In this document: positions 1 through 6,184 of the stretch, piece by piece
How the letters are laid out: each line of letters starts with the position of its first letter
Position numbering within the stretch: position 1 is the stretch's first letter
Assembly (NCBI GenBank): GCA_025455485.1
Contig: JALOMJ010000031.1
Coordinates: forward strand, 1-32,122
Length of the DNA: 32,122 bases
Reading direction: 5' to 3'
Origin: Bacteroidia bacterium
GTDB taxonomy: Bacteria; Bacteroidota; Bacteroidia; B-17B0; Aurantibacillaceae
Notes under the pieces: model-generated
Seen by the model: only the letters and a program-made list of their open reading frames with translations
Told to the model about the DNA's origin: nothing
The model's database searches: none
Position numbers and translations under genes: made by a program

Positions 1-87
1 CCGGCTGCCAAACCAAAAGTAAACTTGGCGGAATTACAAACTGCACCTGCAGGCGCTACCTGCAAACCGGGTGGTGGCTGTTGTTAG
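1..87 (+). CDS. C-terminal fragment of an ars-operon protein (possibly DUF6428 family)
   Basis: Frame 1 is open from the first base and stops at TAG (85-87), giving 28 residues that end in TCKPGGGCC. A Cys-rich tail (one Cys, then a terminal CC) immediately upstream of an ArsC-like and an ACR3 gene suggests a small arsenic-operon protein. From memory of the family, the KPKVNLAEL stretch followed by a GGGCC end resembles DUF6428 proteins of Bacteroidota ars operons. An ArsM-type methyltransferase tail is the alternative. The start and all diagnostic domains lie outside the window, so the family is an inference; the open frame and its stop are seen directly. Confidence 0.45.
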   Translation, partial: PAAKPKVNLAELQTAPAGATCKPGGGCC

Positions 88-110
88 AACGTACCTAAGC
101 CCTATCCACC

Positions 111-725
111 ATGAATCAGAAGATTTCTGTTTACCTCAAGCGTTGTTTATCGGCCATAGAAGGTATTACGCCGGAGCGAAAAAAACAATTGGATCAATTG
201 GTGGCGTATTTGCAAAACAAACACCACAGAGCGGAAGAAACCCATTTGATATACATTTGCACACACAACTCCAGGCGCAGTCATTTCGGACAGGTGTGGG
301 CTCAATTGGCTGCAGAGTATTTTGGCTTTCACCGGGTGAAAACGTTTTCGGGTGGAACGGAAGTCACCCGTGTGCATCCCAATACCATAGCGGCTTTTCA
401 AAGGGCCGGCTTTGAGGTAAAACTTAGCGGAACTCCGGACAACCCGAACGTGGAATTGCTGTATGAAGGGCAACAGACCTTGTTGTGTTTTTCAAAAGAA
501 TACCATCACTCCGGCAATCCTCAAAAAGATTTTGCGGCCATTATGACCTGTTCAGAGGCCGAAGAAAATTGTCCATTTATACCCGGGGCGGAATTTCGTT
601 TGGGTACTACGTATGCCGACCCAAAAGCATTTGATGGCAGCCCGGAGCAGAACAATGCTTACGATGAGCGTTGCGCGCAAATTGCCACGGAATGTTTTTA
701 TGTATTTTCAAAATTAAACCATTAA
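111..725 (+). CDS. arsC: Arsenate reductase-like low-molecular-weight phosphatase-fold protein
   Basis: This 204-residue protein has the LMW tyrosine phosphatase / thioredoxin-type ArsC fold. A hydrophobic strand leads into the P-loop CTHNSRRS (Cys50, Arg56), the DP general-acid loop is at Asp170-Pro171, and a CSEAEENCP segment carries Cys147 and Cys154. The Cys-X6-Cys spacing matches the Cys82/Cys89 redox pair of Staphylococcus-type ArsC, supporting arsenate reduction with a disulphide relay. It is longer than the usual 130-140 residues because of a charged helical N-terminal extension of about 45 residues. The P-loop has His52 and Arg55 where pI258 ArsC has Gly and Cys. It lies 23 nt after the Cys-tailed ORF and 3 nt before acr3, so it is clearly in one operon. 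A protein tyrosine phosphatase role is the alternative, but the context favours arsenic. Confidence 0.82.
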   Translation: MNQKISVYLKRCLSAIEGITPERKKQLDQLVAYLQNKHHRAEETHLIYICTHNSRRSHFGQVWAQLAAEYFGFHRVKTFSGGTEVTRVHPNTIAAFQRAGFEVKLSGTPDNPNVELLYEGQQTLLCFSKEYHHSGNPQKDFAAIMTCSEAEENCPFIPGAEFRLGTTYADPKAFDGSPEQNNAYDERCAQIATECFYVFSKLNH

Positions 726-728
726 ACT

Positions 729-1763
729 ATGTCAGAAAATTCTGGGCCTGCTGTAAACATTGGCAAAGCCAAACGTTTATCGTTTATAGACCGTTTCCTT
801 ACGCTATGGATTTTTTTAGCCATGGTACTTGGTGTTGGACTTGGTTATTTTATTCCCGGCATCGCCACTCATCTCCAAAGCGGTTCAGGCACCACCAATT
901 TACCCTTAGCTATAGGTTTAATTTTAATGATGTATCCACCTTTGGTAAAAGACCTCAAATTGCTGTTCATCTCCCTTTTTATCACCTGGATTGTTGGTCC
1001 GTTTTTAATGTTTTTACTGGCCGTGTTGTTTTTAAAAGGTTCGCCCGAATACATGACCGGCCTTATCATTATTGGTTTAGCGCCCTGCATTGCCATGGTG
1101 ATTGTGTGGAACGAACTGGCCGGAGGCAATAGAGAATACGTGGCTGGTTTAGTAGGCATCAATGCTTTATTACAAGTATTGTTTTTTAGTGTGTACGCGT
1201 ATTTTTATCTGGAAATCATGTTGCCTTTGTTTGGGGTGCATGGCCTCAGCTTGGATGTAAGTATTTCGCAAATTGCCGGCACCGTGGGGATTTACCTGGG
1301 CATTCCTTTTGTGGCAGCGGTGTTGAGCAGATACCTGATCATTTATGCTAAAGGCGAGGACTGGCTGAACCGGAAATTTATTCCCAGGATTTCTCCCATT
1401 ACCTTGCTGGCTTTGCTCTTCACCATAGTTGTGATGTTTGTGTTTAAAGGGGAGTTGATTGTTGAATTGCCCTTGGATGTGCTAAAAGTGGCCTTGCCTT
1501 TGTTTATCTTTTTTGTGATTATGTTTTTTCTAACATTTTTTATCAGCAAGGCGGCGGGGGCAGGCTACCCCGAAAATGCCGCGATTTCTTTTACGGCTTC
1601 GGGCAATAATTTTGAGCTGGCCATTGCTGTAGCCATTGGTGTGTTTGGTATTCAGAGCGGGCAGGCCTTTGCGGGGGTTATTGGCCCTTTGGTAGAAGTG
1701 CCGGTACTTATCCTGCTGGTAAGGGTCTCGTATTGGTTGAAGCGCAGGTATTACCCGGCTTAA
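729..1763 (+). CDS. acr3: ACR3-family arsenite efflux transporter
   Basis: This 344-residue polytopic membrane protein has about ten hydrophobic segments, the length expected of ACR3 carriers. It has the MYPPL motif in the second segment (here MYPPLVKD), the membrane Cys in [17 protein letters not shown] (family consensus RCIAMV, conserved Cys needed for arsenite transport), and the C-terminal signature ending in [14 protein letters not shown]. It exports As(III) from the cytoplasm using the proton gradient and so completes the detoxification begun by the ArsC-like protein 3 nt upstream. The Arg normally before the membrane Cys is Pro here. The family assignment is secure; substrate preference between arsenite and antimonite cannot be read from the sequence. 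Confidence 0.93.
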   Translation: MSENSGPAVNIGKAKRLSFIDRFLTLWIFLAMVLGVGLGYFIPGIATHLQSGSGTTNLPLAIGLILMMYPPLVKDLKLLFISLFITWIVGPFLMFLLAVLFLKGSPEYMTGLIIIGLAPCIAMVIVWNELAGGNREYVAGLVGINALLQVLFFSVYAYFYLEIMLPLFGVHGLSLDVSISQIAGTVGIYLGIPFVAAVLSRYLIIYAKGEDWLNRKFIPRISPITLLALLFTIVVMFVFKGELIVELPLDVLKVALPLFIFFVIMFFLTFFISKAAGAGYPENAAISFTASGNNFELAIAVAIGVFGIQSGQAFAGVIGPLVEVPVLILLVRVSYWLKRRYYPA

Positions 1764-1780
1764 GCCTTTAAAATTTTGAT

Positions 1781-1788
1781 TAATTTTG
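1781..1788 (+). promoter_or_regulatory. Candidate -7 promoter box for mtaB (TAATTTTG)
   Basis: TAATTTTG matches the Bacteroidota -7 consensus TAnnTTTG exactly and ends 4 nt before the mtaB ATG at 1793. No TTG -33 element is found at the ideal 19-nt spacing. Transcription from this box would start at or next to the ATG, giving a near-leaderless mRNA. It may be coincidental in an A/T-rich gap. Confidence 0.35.
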
Positions 1789-1792
1789 CGCC

Positions 1793-3139
1793 ATGTCATT
1801 TTCGGGCAAAACCGTAGCTTTTCATACCCTTGGCTGTAAGCTGAATTTTTCAGAAACCTCGGCCATTGGTCGGATGTTTATGGAGAAGGGTTTTGAAAAA
1901 CGCTCTTTTTCAGAGCCGGCAGATGTGTATGTGATCAACACCTGTTCGGTGACCGAAAATGCCGATAGAGAATGCCGGAGTATTGTTAGAACTGCCTTGT
2001 CGCACAACCCGGATGCTTTTGTTGCCGTGGTGGGCTGTTATGCGCAGTTAAAACCGGAGGAAATCTCGAACATAGAGGGCGTAGATGTTGTGCTAGGGGC
2101 TACTGAAAAGTTTAAGCTGCTCAATTACATTCATTTCTCAGGAAAAAATAAAAATACTGAGGTTCACAATTGCGAAATTTCGGAGGCCGATTTTTTTGTG
2201 GATGCCTTTAGTGTGGGCGACCGCACACGCTCGTTTTTAAAGGTGCAGGACGGTTGTGATTATTCCTGTACGTTTTGCACCATTCCATTAGCGCGAGGCA
2301 AAAGCCGCAGCGATACCATTGAAAACGTGTTGAATAACGCGCGCAAAATTGCGGCAGCCGGGGTGAAAGAAATTGTGTTAACCGGCGTGAACCTTGGGGA
2401 TTTTGGTTACGGACAGGACATAAGTGGTGATAGCAAAAAGAAAAAAGAACTCCGGTTTTTTGATTTGATCAAAGCTTTAGACGAAGTGGAAGGAATTGAG
2501 CGTTTCAGAATCTCTTCCATTGAACCCAATTTGCTGACAGATGAAATTATAGAGTTTGTAGCTGCTTCCAAACGTTTTGTGCCTCATTTTCACATCCCTT
2601 TGCAAAGTGGTAGCAATGCCATTTTAAAACTCATGAAGCGCCGGTATTTGAGAGAATTGTACACTGAGCGGGTGGCAAAAATCAAAGCCCTGATGCCGGA
2701 GGCGTGTATCGGTGTGGATGTGATTGTGGGTTTTCCGGGTGAAACCGAAGCCCATTTTCTAGAAACTTACGAGTACCTTAAATCTTTGGATATTTCTTAC
2801 CTGCATGTGTTTACTTACAGTGAGCGCGATAATACCGAGGCCATTCACATGCCGGGTGCAGTGCCCATTCCAGAAAGGAAAAAACGCAATAAAATGCTGA
2901 GAATCTTGTCCGCCAAAAAACTCAGGGCTTTTTATGAAAGCCAATTGGGTAAGGAAGCAGAGGTATTGTTTGAAGAAGAAAATAAAAACGGCTTCATTTA
3001 CGGGTACAGCAAAAATTACCTGAGGGTAAAGCTGCCCTTCAATAAAAAGCTGGTGAATACCACCGTGTCTTTAGCTGTTGAAAGCATTGACGAAGAAGGG
3101 GTTTTGATTGGCGCTGTTACTATACCAGAGGCGGCTTAG
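1793..3139 (+). CDS. mtaB: tRNA t6A37 methylthiotransferase MtaB
   Basis: This radical-SAM enzyme converts t6A37 of ANN-decoding tRNAs to ms2t6A. At 448 residues it has the family's usual length. The N-terminal UPF0004 domain begins with the MtaB signature HTLGCKLNFSE and has cluster cysteines Cys15, Cys51 and Cys82. The radical-SAM core has CDYSCTFC (Cys155, Cys159, Cys162) followed by IPLARGKSRS. The C-terminal region from about residue 370 is a TRAM-like domain. The HTLGCKLNF wording separates MtaB from MiaB and RimO. It follows acr3 after 29 nt and probably has its own promoter, so it need not belong to the arsenic operon. Another gene acting on tRNA position 37, miaE, is at 19037-19621. 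Confidence 0.93.
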   Translation: MSFSGKTVAFHTLGCKLNFSETSAIGRMFMEKGFEKRSFSEPADVYVINTCSVTENADRECRSIVRTALSHNPDAFVAVVGCYAQLKPEEISNIEGVDVVLGATEKFKLLNYIHFSGKNKNTEVHNCEISEADFFVDAFSVGDRTRSFLKVQDGCDYSCTFCTIPLARGKSRSDTIENVLNNARKIAAAGVKEIVLTGVNLGDFGYGQDISGDSKKKKELRFFDLIKALDEVEGIERFRISSIEPNLLTDEIIEFVAASKRFVPHFHIPLQSGSNAILKLMKRRYLRELYTERVAKIKALMPEACIGVDVIVGFPGETEAHFLETYEYLKSLDISYLHVFTYSERDNTEAIHMPGAVPIPERKKRNKMLRILSAKKLRAFYESQLGKEAEVLFEEENKNGFIYGYSKNYLRVKLPFNKKLVNTTVSLAVESIDEEGVLIGAVTIPEAA

Positions 3140-3185
3140 TAGTGAGCGTTTAGTCGTCATATTTCAGTTGACAAAAAGGAAATAG

Positions 3186-3221
3186 ACCACTTAGACACTA
3201 AGCGCACTAAGTTTCACTAAG
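3186..3221. repeat. Short tandem CACTAAG cluster
   Basis: CACTAAG occurs at 3196-3202, 3205-3211 and 3215-3221, preceded by the related CCACTTAG at 3187-3194, so the period is 9-10 nt. The same CCACTAAG/CTTAGTGG word forms the stem of the terminator at 14508-14540. Confidence 0.6.
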
Positions 3222-3314
3222 AAAATTTACTCTGCTTAACCCTAAGAACGTTGTAATTAAATCACTCAGCAGTCATAAAGCTGAAGTTATTTCTTCGCTT
3301 CAATTCAGGTCTGT

Positions 3315-3355
3315 ATTCGTGAAATTTTGCCTCTCTTAGAGTAATTCGTGAAATT
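3315..3355. repeat. Two direct copies of ATTCGTGAAATT
   Basis: The 12-nt word is found at 3315-3326 and again at 3344-3355, a 29-nt offset, with GGTGGC following the second copy. No function is assigned. Confidence 0.55.
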
Positions 3356-3565
3356 GGTGGCAGTATTTAGTCGGCAGTGGGCAGTTTTCATTCAGCAATA
3401 AGGATTTAGACCGTTTAAATCTTTGAGATGTTAAAACTTATCTTTTTTTATTAAATTGGATTATATTTTGAACAGCAGGATAGACCTCAGCCAGCTAGCA
3501 AGGGGAGTATATTTTATAAGCATCGAGTCGGAAGTAATAAAACAAACGAATAGAGTTATATTGCA

Positions 3566-4285
3566 ATGGTAACAACAGAAAAAGTTTTGAAAATGATTGG
3601 CCTGATTTTTCTGATGTTTGTGCTATTCTGCTGTAAAAAGAAAACTAGCATTGAAGCAAAGGTGTATAATTACGCTCTAGCTGAACCTGTGGCCAATGCC
3701 AAGGTGGTTTTGGTGGAGCGCAAAGAGAGCGGTTTGTTTGTTAGTGATGTCTCCTGCATTGAAATTGCCTCTGCTACGACTGATACTGAAGGCAATTGCA
3801 GTTTTGATAAAGAAAAATTAAAAACAGGCGCTAAATACACGTATTATTTAGCGGTTGCTGAGGCTTATGGTAAAGCCCAAGATTACCCATGCGGTGGTAA
3901 AACTTCCGGTTTTTTAGAAATAGGTGAGAATCAAAACCAAAAATTGGATGTTGGGGGCATTGAGGCAACTTTAAGGATACAATTCAATAATTTACTGAAC
4001 CCTTCACAACCCGGTGACAGTTTAATTATTGGGTTAAGCACAATTGAGTACAATACCCCGAAAGGTATAGCTCTGGGGGGCGGGGGGGTTTTTAGCGCAT
4101 TCCCTTATTATAATATTAACAGCCCTCCAAATTTTCCTGCAATTCTATTAACTGAACCACAACAAACGGAAGCACAACGTTTAAAAAGGTACATCCGCAA
4201 GCGAAAACTTGGAGTAATGACTATAAAGGTGGATACGATAAAGGTGCGTCCGTATGAAACAAACACCGTTGTCATAGATTGGTGA
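3566..4285 (+). CDS. Putative lipoprotein of unknown function, carboxypeptidase-regulatory-like fold
   Basis: I do not recognise a named family for this 239-residue protein. The N-terminus (Lys6, Lys9, then the hydrophobic stretch MIGLIFLMFVLF, then CCKKK) looks like a lipoprotein signal with the lipid Cys at 22 or 23, although the residue before it is not the usual Gly/Ala/Ser. Residues about 27-120 read like a beta-sandwich CarboxypepD_reg or transthyretin-type domain: a value-adding strand, VANAKVVLVE, then TTDTEGNCSFD. The C-terminal part is strand-rich and ends in VVIDW. A start at Met10 (3593) would also leave a signal sequence. The gene is isolated, converges with higA across 20 nt, and contains a G6-C-G7 tract at 4075-4088 encoding GGGG. 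The role is probably in the periplasm or outer membrane; beyond that it is unknown. Confidence 0.7.
   Translation: MVTTEKVLKMIGLIFLMFVLFCCKKKTSIEAKVYNYALAEPVANAKVVLVERKESGLFVSDVSCIEIASATTDTEGNCSFDKEKLKTGAKYTYYLAVAEAYGKAQDYPCGGKTSGFLEIGENQNQKLDVGGIEATLRIQFNNLLNPSQPGDSLIIGLSTIEYNTPKGIALGGGGVFSAFPYYNINSPPNFPAILLTEPQQTEAQRLKRYIRKRKLGVMTIKVDTIKVRPYETNTVVIDW
4075..4088 (+). repeat. G6-C-G7 homopolymer-like tract inside the lipoprotein gene
   Basis: Six G, one C and seven G encode Gly residues around codons 171-174. The frame is intact as read. Such tracts are prone to slipped-strand mutation and to sequencing error. Confidence 0.8.
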
Positions 4286-4305
4286 AGTTTGCCCTAAGCT
4301 TTTAA

Positions 4306-4671
4306 TCAGGCAAGTAAAATTTCGTATGGCAATTTTAGTTTTTCGTGCAGTGATTTGATTGTTTTGATGGATAGCTTTCGTTTATAATTTAAAAACTCCG
4401 ACACATTACCTTTACTTCCGAAATAGGGAACCAGGTCCTTTGGTTTTAAACCTTCTTCTTCCATGATGTATTTGACAGCCTCAACTGTATCCGGAGCCTC
4501 AATTGGAAAATGTATATCCTCGTAAGCAGACACAAGCGTTCCAAGAACATCGAGTTCATCGTAGTTCTGTGTTCCTTTTTTAGGATTGATAGCAATTAAG
4601 GCTTCTATTCTTTCTAAAGCGGCTTTATAATCCGCTTTTGTTCGTATGGGTTTAATTGTTTTCATGGTCAT
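4306..4671 (-). CDS. higA: HigA-type antitoxin, helix-turn-helix protein
   Basis: This 121-residue acidic protein has an N-terminal helical region (KADYKAALERIEALIAINP) and a C-terminal XRE-type helix-turn-helix at about residues 75-115 (GLKPKDLVPYFGSKGNVSEFLNYKRKLS). This is the layout of the larger HigA antitoxins that pair with HigB. It neutralises the toxin encoded 57 nt upstream and is expected to repress the shared promoter by binding DNA. Met1 or Met3 could be the start. Toxin-before-antitoxin order is typical of higBA and the reverse of most type II systems. It ends convergently with the lipoprotein gene. Confidence 0.85.
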   Translation of the reverse strand: MTMKTIKPIRTKADYKAALERIEALIAINPKKGTQNYDELDVLGTLVSAYEDIHFPIEAPDTVEAVKYIMEEEGLKPKDLVPYFGSKGNVSEFLNYKRKLSIKTIKSLHEKLKLPYEILLA

Positions 4672-4728
4672 ATAATTTTATGTACATCATTTGTGTTGTC
4701 TGCGATGTATTCCTTTCCGGCACCGGCT

Positions 4729-5022
4729 TCAGGAAGTTTTAGCATCAATTTTATCATATTCTGCATGCGTTCCTACAAAGCGTATAAACAGCTTTTGGCC
4801 CTTAAAAAACACCAGAACAACTATACGGTATTTGTTTCCTTTTATATCAAAAACTACTCTGTCATTGCCAATATAGTCTGCTGTGGGAAAATCTTTTTTA
4901 AGTTCAATTATTCCTTTCCACTGGGCTTGTTTTACTTTCTTGAACCATACTTTTATGGGAGTTTCTGAATCTGGATGTTTTGTCCAAAAGTCTATTAGAC
5001 GGGTTCGTGAAATGACATGCAT
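4729..5022 (-). CDS. higB: HigB-type mRNA interferase toxin
   Basis: This 97-residue basic protein carries the HigB/RelE-superfamily signature: GNKYRIVVLVFFKGQKLFIR followed by FVGTHAEYDKID at the C-terminus. Family members cleave mRNA in the ribosomal A site. The start ATG (5020-5022) follows a good -7 box at 5037-5044. It is the first gene of a two-gene minus-strand operon with higA and sits beside a palindrome that is probably the autoregulatory operator. Length and key residues are complete, so the toxin appears intact. Whether it is chromosomally fixed or recently acquired is not clear, although the flanking patch looks accessory. Confidence 0.9.
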   Translation of the reverse strand: MHVISRTRLIDFWTKHPDSETPIKVWFKKVKQAQWKGIIELKKDFPTADYIGNDRVVFDIKGNKYRIVVLVFFKGQKLFIRFVGTHAEYDKIDAKTS

Positions 5023-5036
5023 GGTTTAACGCAATA

Positions 5037-5044
5037 CAAATATA
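5037..5044 (-). promoter_or_regulatory. Candidate -7 promoter box for higBA (TATATTTG)
   Basis: On the minus strand TATATTTG is a perfect TAnnTTTG match, 14 nt upstream of the higB ATG. No exact TTG lies 19 nt further upstream. That region is occupied by the palindrome at 5048-5072, as expected for a repressible promoter. Confidence 0.6.
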
Positions 5045-5047
5045 CCT

Positions 5048-5072
5048 AAAAGTTCTCAATTCGAGAACTTTT
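5048..5072. promoter_or_regulatory. Perfect palindrome, probable HigA operator
   Basis: Ten-base arms AAAAGTTCTC and GAGAACTTTT flank a 5-nt centre (AATTC). The palindrome starts 3 nt upstream of the higBA -7 box, so a bound protein would block RNA polymerase. On the minus strand it also lies 20 nt past the stop of the M48 gene and could act as a weak terminator. The operator role is inferred from position and symmetry. Confidence 0.6.
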
Positions 5073-5091
5073 TTCCGAGAAGAATTAAGTA

Positions 5092-5892
5092 TCAATAAGG
5101 TTTGTAGTATTTTTTAGCCTCGGGCATAAAGCCCTGCAAATCGCGGATGCGGGTTTCGCTGCTGGGGTGGGTGCTTAAAAATTGTGGAGGACCTTGTCCG
5201 CCCGCTTTGGCCATGCGCTGCCAAAACCCAATGGCCGCTTCAGGATTATATCCGGCCATAGCTGCAAAAATCAAACCCATTTTATCGGCTTCGGTTTCGT
5301 GTTTACGACTAAAGCTCAGCGCTCCGAGTCCGGTTGTGATACCGTAAGCCTGGGAAAATAAATACTGGGTACCTTCGGCGTTTTGCGACATGGCGGTTGA
5401 TAGAACGGCCCCACCAAACTGCACCATCATGCCCTGGCTCATGCGCTGGTTACCGTGACGAGCAACAGCGTGCGCAACTTCATGACCCATTACCACTGCT
5501 AAACCTTCTTCGTTTTCTGTTACTGGTAAAATGCCGGTGTAAAACACCACTTTGCCTCCGGGCATGCACCAGGCGTTTATTACATTTTCATCCACCACAT
5601 TAAACTCCCATTTGAAGTCCTTTAGTTGATCAGAGGCGTTCTTTTGAGCGTAATACGTTTCAACGGCTTTTTGAATTTTTTCTCCGCAAGAGCGCACGAG
5701 TTTAACATCGGGATGATTTGCCGGCAGGGGAGGGTGTTCGTTTAAAAATTTGGTGTATTCTGCTTCACTCATAACCACCAAATCCCCCTCAGGAATGAGG
5801 GTCATGGATTTTTTACCGGTGACCACGTTGTGGTGACAGGAGAAAAATAAAACGGAAGCGAAGGTGGCTGCTAAAACAAGTTTAAAGTTCAT
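5092..5892 (-). CDS. M48-family zinc metalloprotease, lipoprotein
   Basis: This 266-residue protein has a lipoprotein signal (hydrophobic stretch, then FFSC with Cys19) and an M48 peptidase domain. The zinc motif HEVAH is at His137, Glu138 and His141, with the third ligand Glu199 in HETEAD. It resembles LoiP/YcaL/BepA-type periplasmic proteases, which degrade or help fold outer-membrane proteins, but has no TPR tail. The STHPSSETRIRDL motif near residue 240 is typical of the family. It is the last gene of the clpC-clpS operon, 6 nt after clpS, which links envelope and cytoplasmic protein quality control. The exact substrate is unknown. Confidence 0.9.
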   Translation of the reverse strand: MNFKLVLAATFASVLFFSCHHNVVTGKKSMTLIPEGDLVVMSEAEYTKFLNEHPPLPANHPDVKLVRSCGEKIQKAVETYYAQKNASDQLKDFKWEFNVVDENVINAWCMPGGKVVFYTGILPVTENEEGLAVVMGHEVAHAVARHGNQRMSQGMMVQFGGAVLSTAMSQNAEGTQYLFSQAYGITTGLGALSFSRKHETEADKMGLIFAAMAGYNPEAAIGFWQRMAKAGGQGPPQFLSTHPSSETRIRDLQGFMPEAKKYYKPY

Positions 5893-5898
5893 AAGACA

Positions 5899-6183
5899 TC
5901 AGCTTTCAATGCTTGCGCTCAATCCCCTGTCTAAAAGCGCTTCACACAAGGGTTTCAGTTCTTTTAAGCTCCCGGTTTTTACGGCGCATCTGCCGGCGTA
6001 ATGCACCAGGTAAGTGCATTGTTCGGCCTGTATTAGATCGTGACGGCAAACTTTCACCAGAGATTCAATCACAAAATCGAAGGTGTTTACCTCGTCGTTG
6101 TATAAAACCAATGCTTTTTTATTGTCTACTTTTTCAAGAAGATCAAGAGTGTCTTCTTGCTGCCACTGTGTTTTGTTTAACAT
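5899..6183 (-). CDS. clpS: ATP-dependent Clp protease adaptor ClpS
   Basis: This 94-residue protein is a compact ClpS domain: LVLYNDEVNTFDFVIESL, then QAEQCTYLVHYAGRCAVKTG. The NDEVNTF segment forms the N-degron pocket entrance and YLVHYAG is a core motif. ClpS delivers N-end-rule substrates to the N-domain of its Clp ATPase. Its ATG lies one base after the clpC stop codon, so translation is probably coupled and its partner here is ClpC, not ClpA. The first 12 residues before the domain are a short, divergent extension, as usual for the flexible N-terminal part. Confidence 0.93.
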   Translation of the reverse strand: MLNKTQWQQEDTLDLLEKVDNKKALVLYNDEVNTFDFVIESLVKVCRHDLIQAEQCTYLVHYAGRCAVKTGSLKELKPLCEALLDRGLSASIES

Positions 6184-6184
6184 C

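Larger units (their letters stand above)
3140..3565. other. Gene-free, repeat-rich intergenic stretch
   Basis: This 426-nt gap between mtaB and the lipoprotein gene holds no credible ORF. It contains a CACTAAG cluster (3186-3221), two ATTCGTGAAATT copies (3315-3355) and a GGCAGTGGGCAG stretch (3373-3384). A/T-rich sequence with TA-rich promoter-like boxes (for example TATATTTT near 3508) precedes the next gene, but none is a clean TAnnTTTG match. No stable terminator hairpin is evident after mtaB. Confidence 0.7.

Noticed and set aside
671..1132. 153-residue plus-strand ORF inside acr3
   Set aside because: Shadow frame of the well-supported ACR3 gene, with composition rich in Cys, His and Trp that is unlike a real protein.
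4904..5095. 63-residue minus-strand ORF overlapping higB and its promoter
   Set aside because: It is a shadow frame of higB that runs across the operator palindrome and has no recognisable features.
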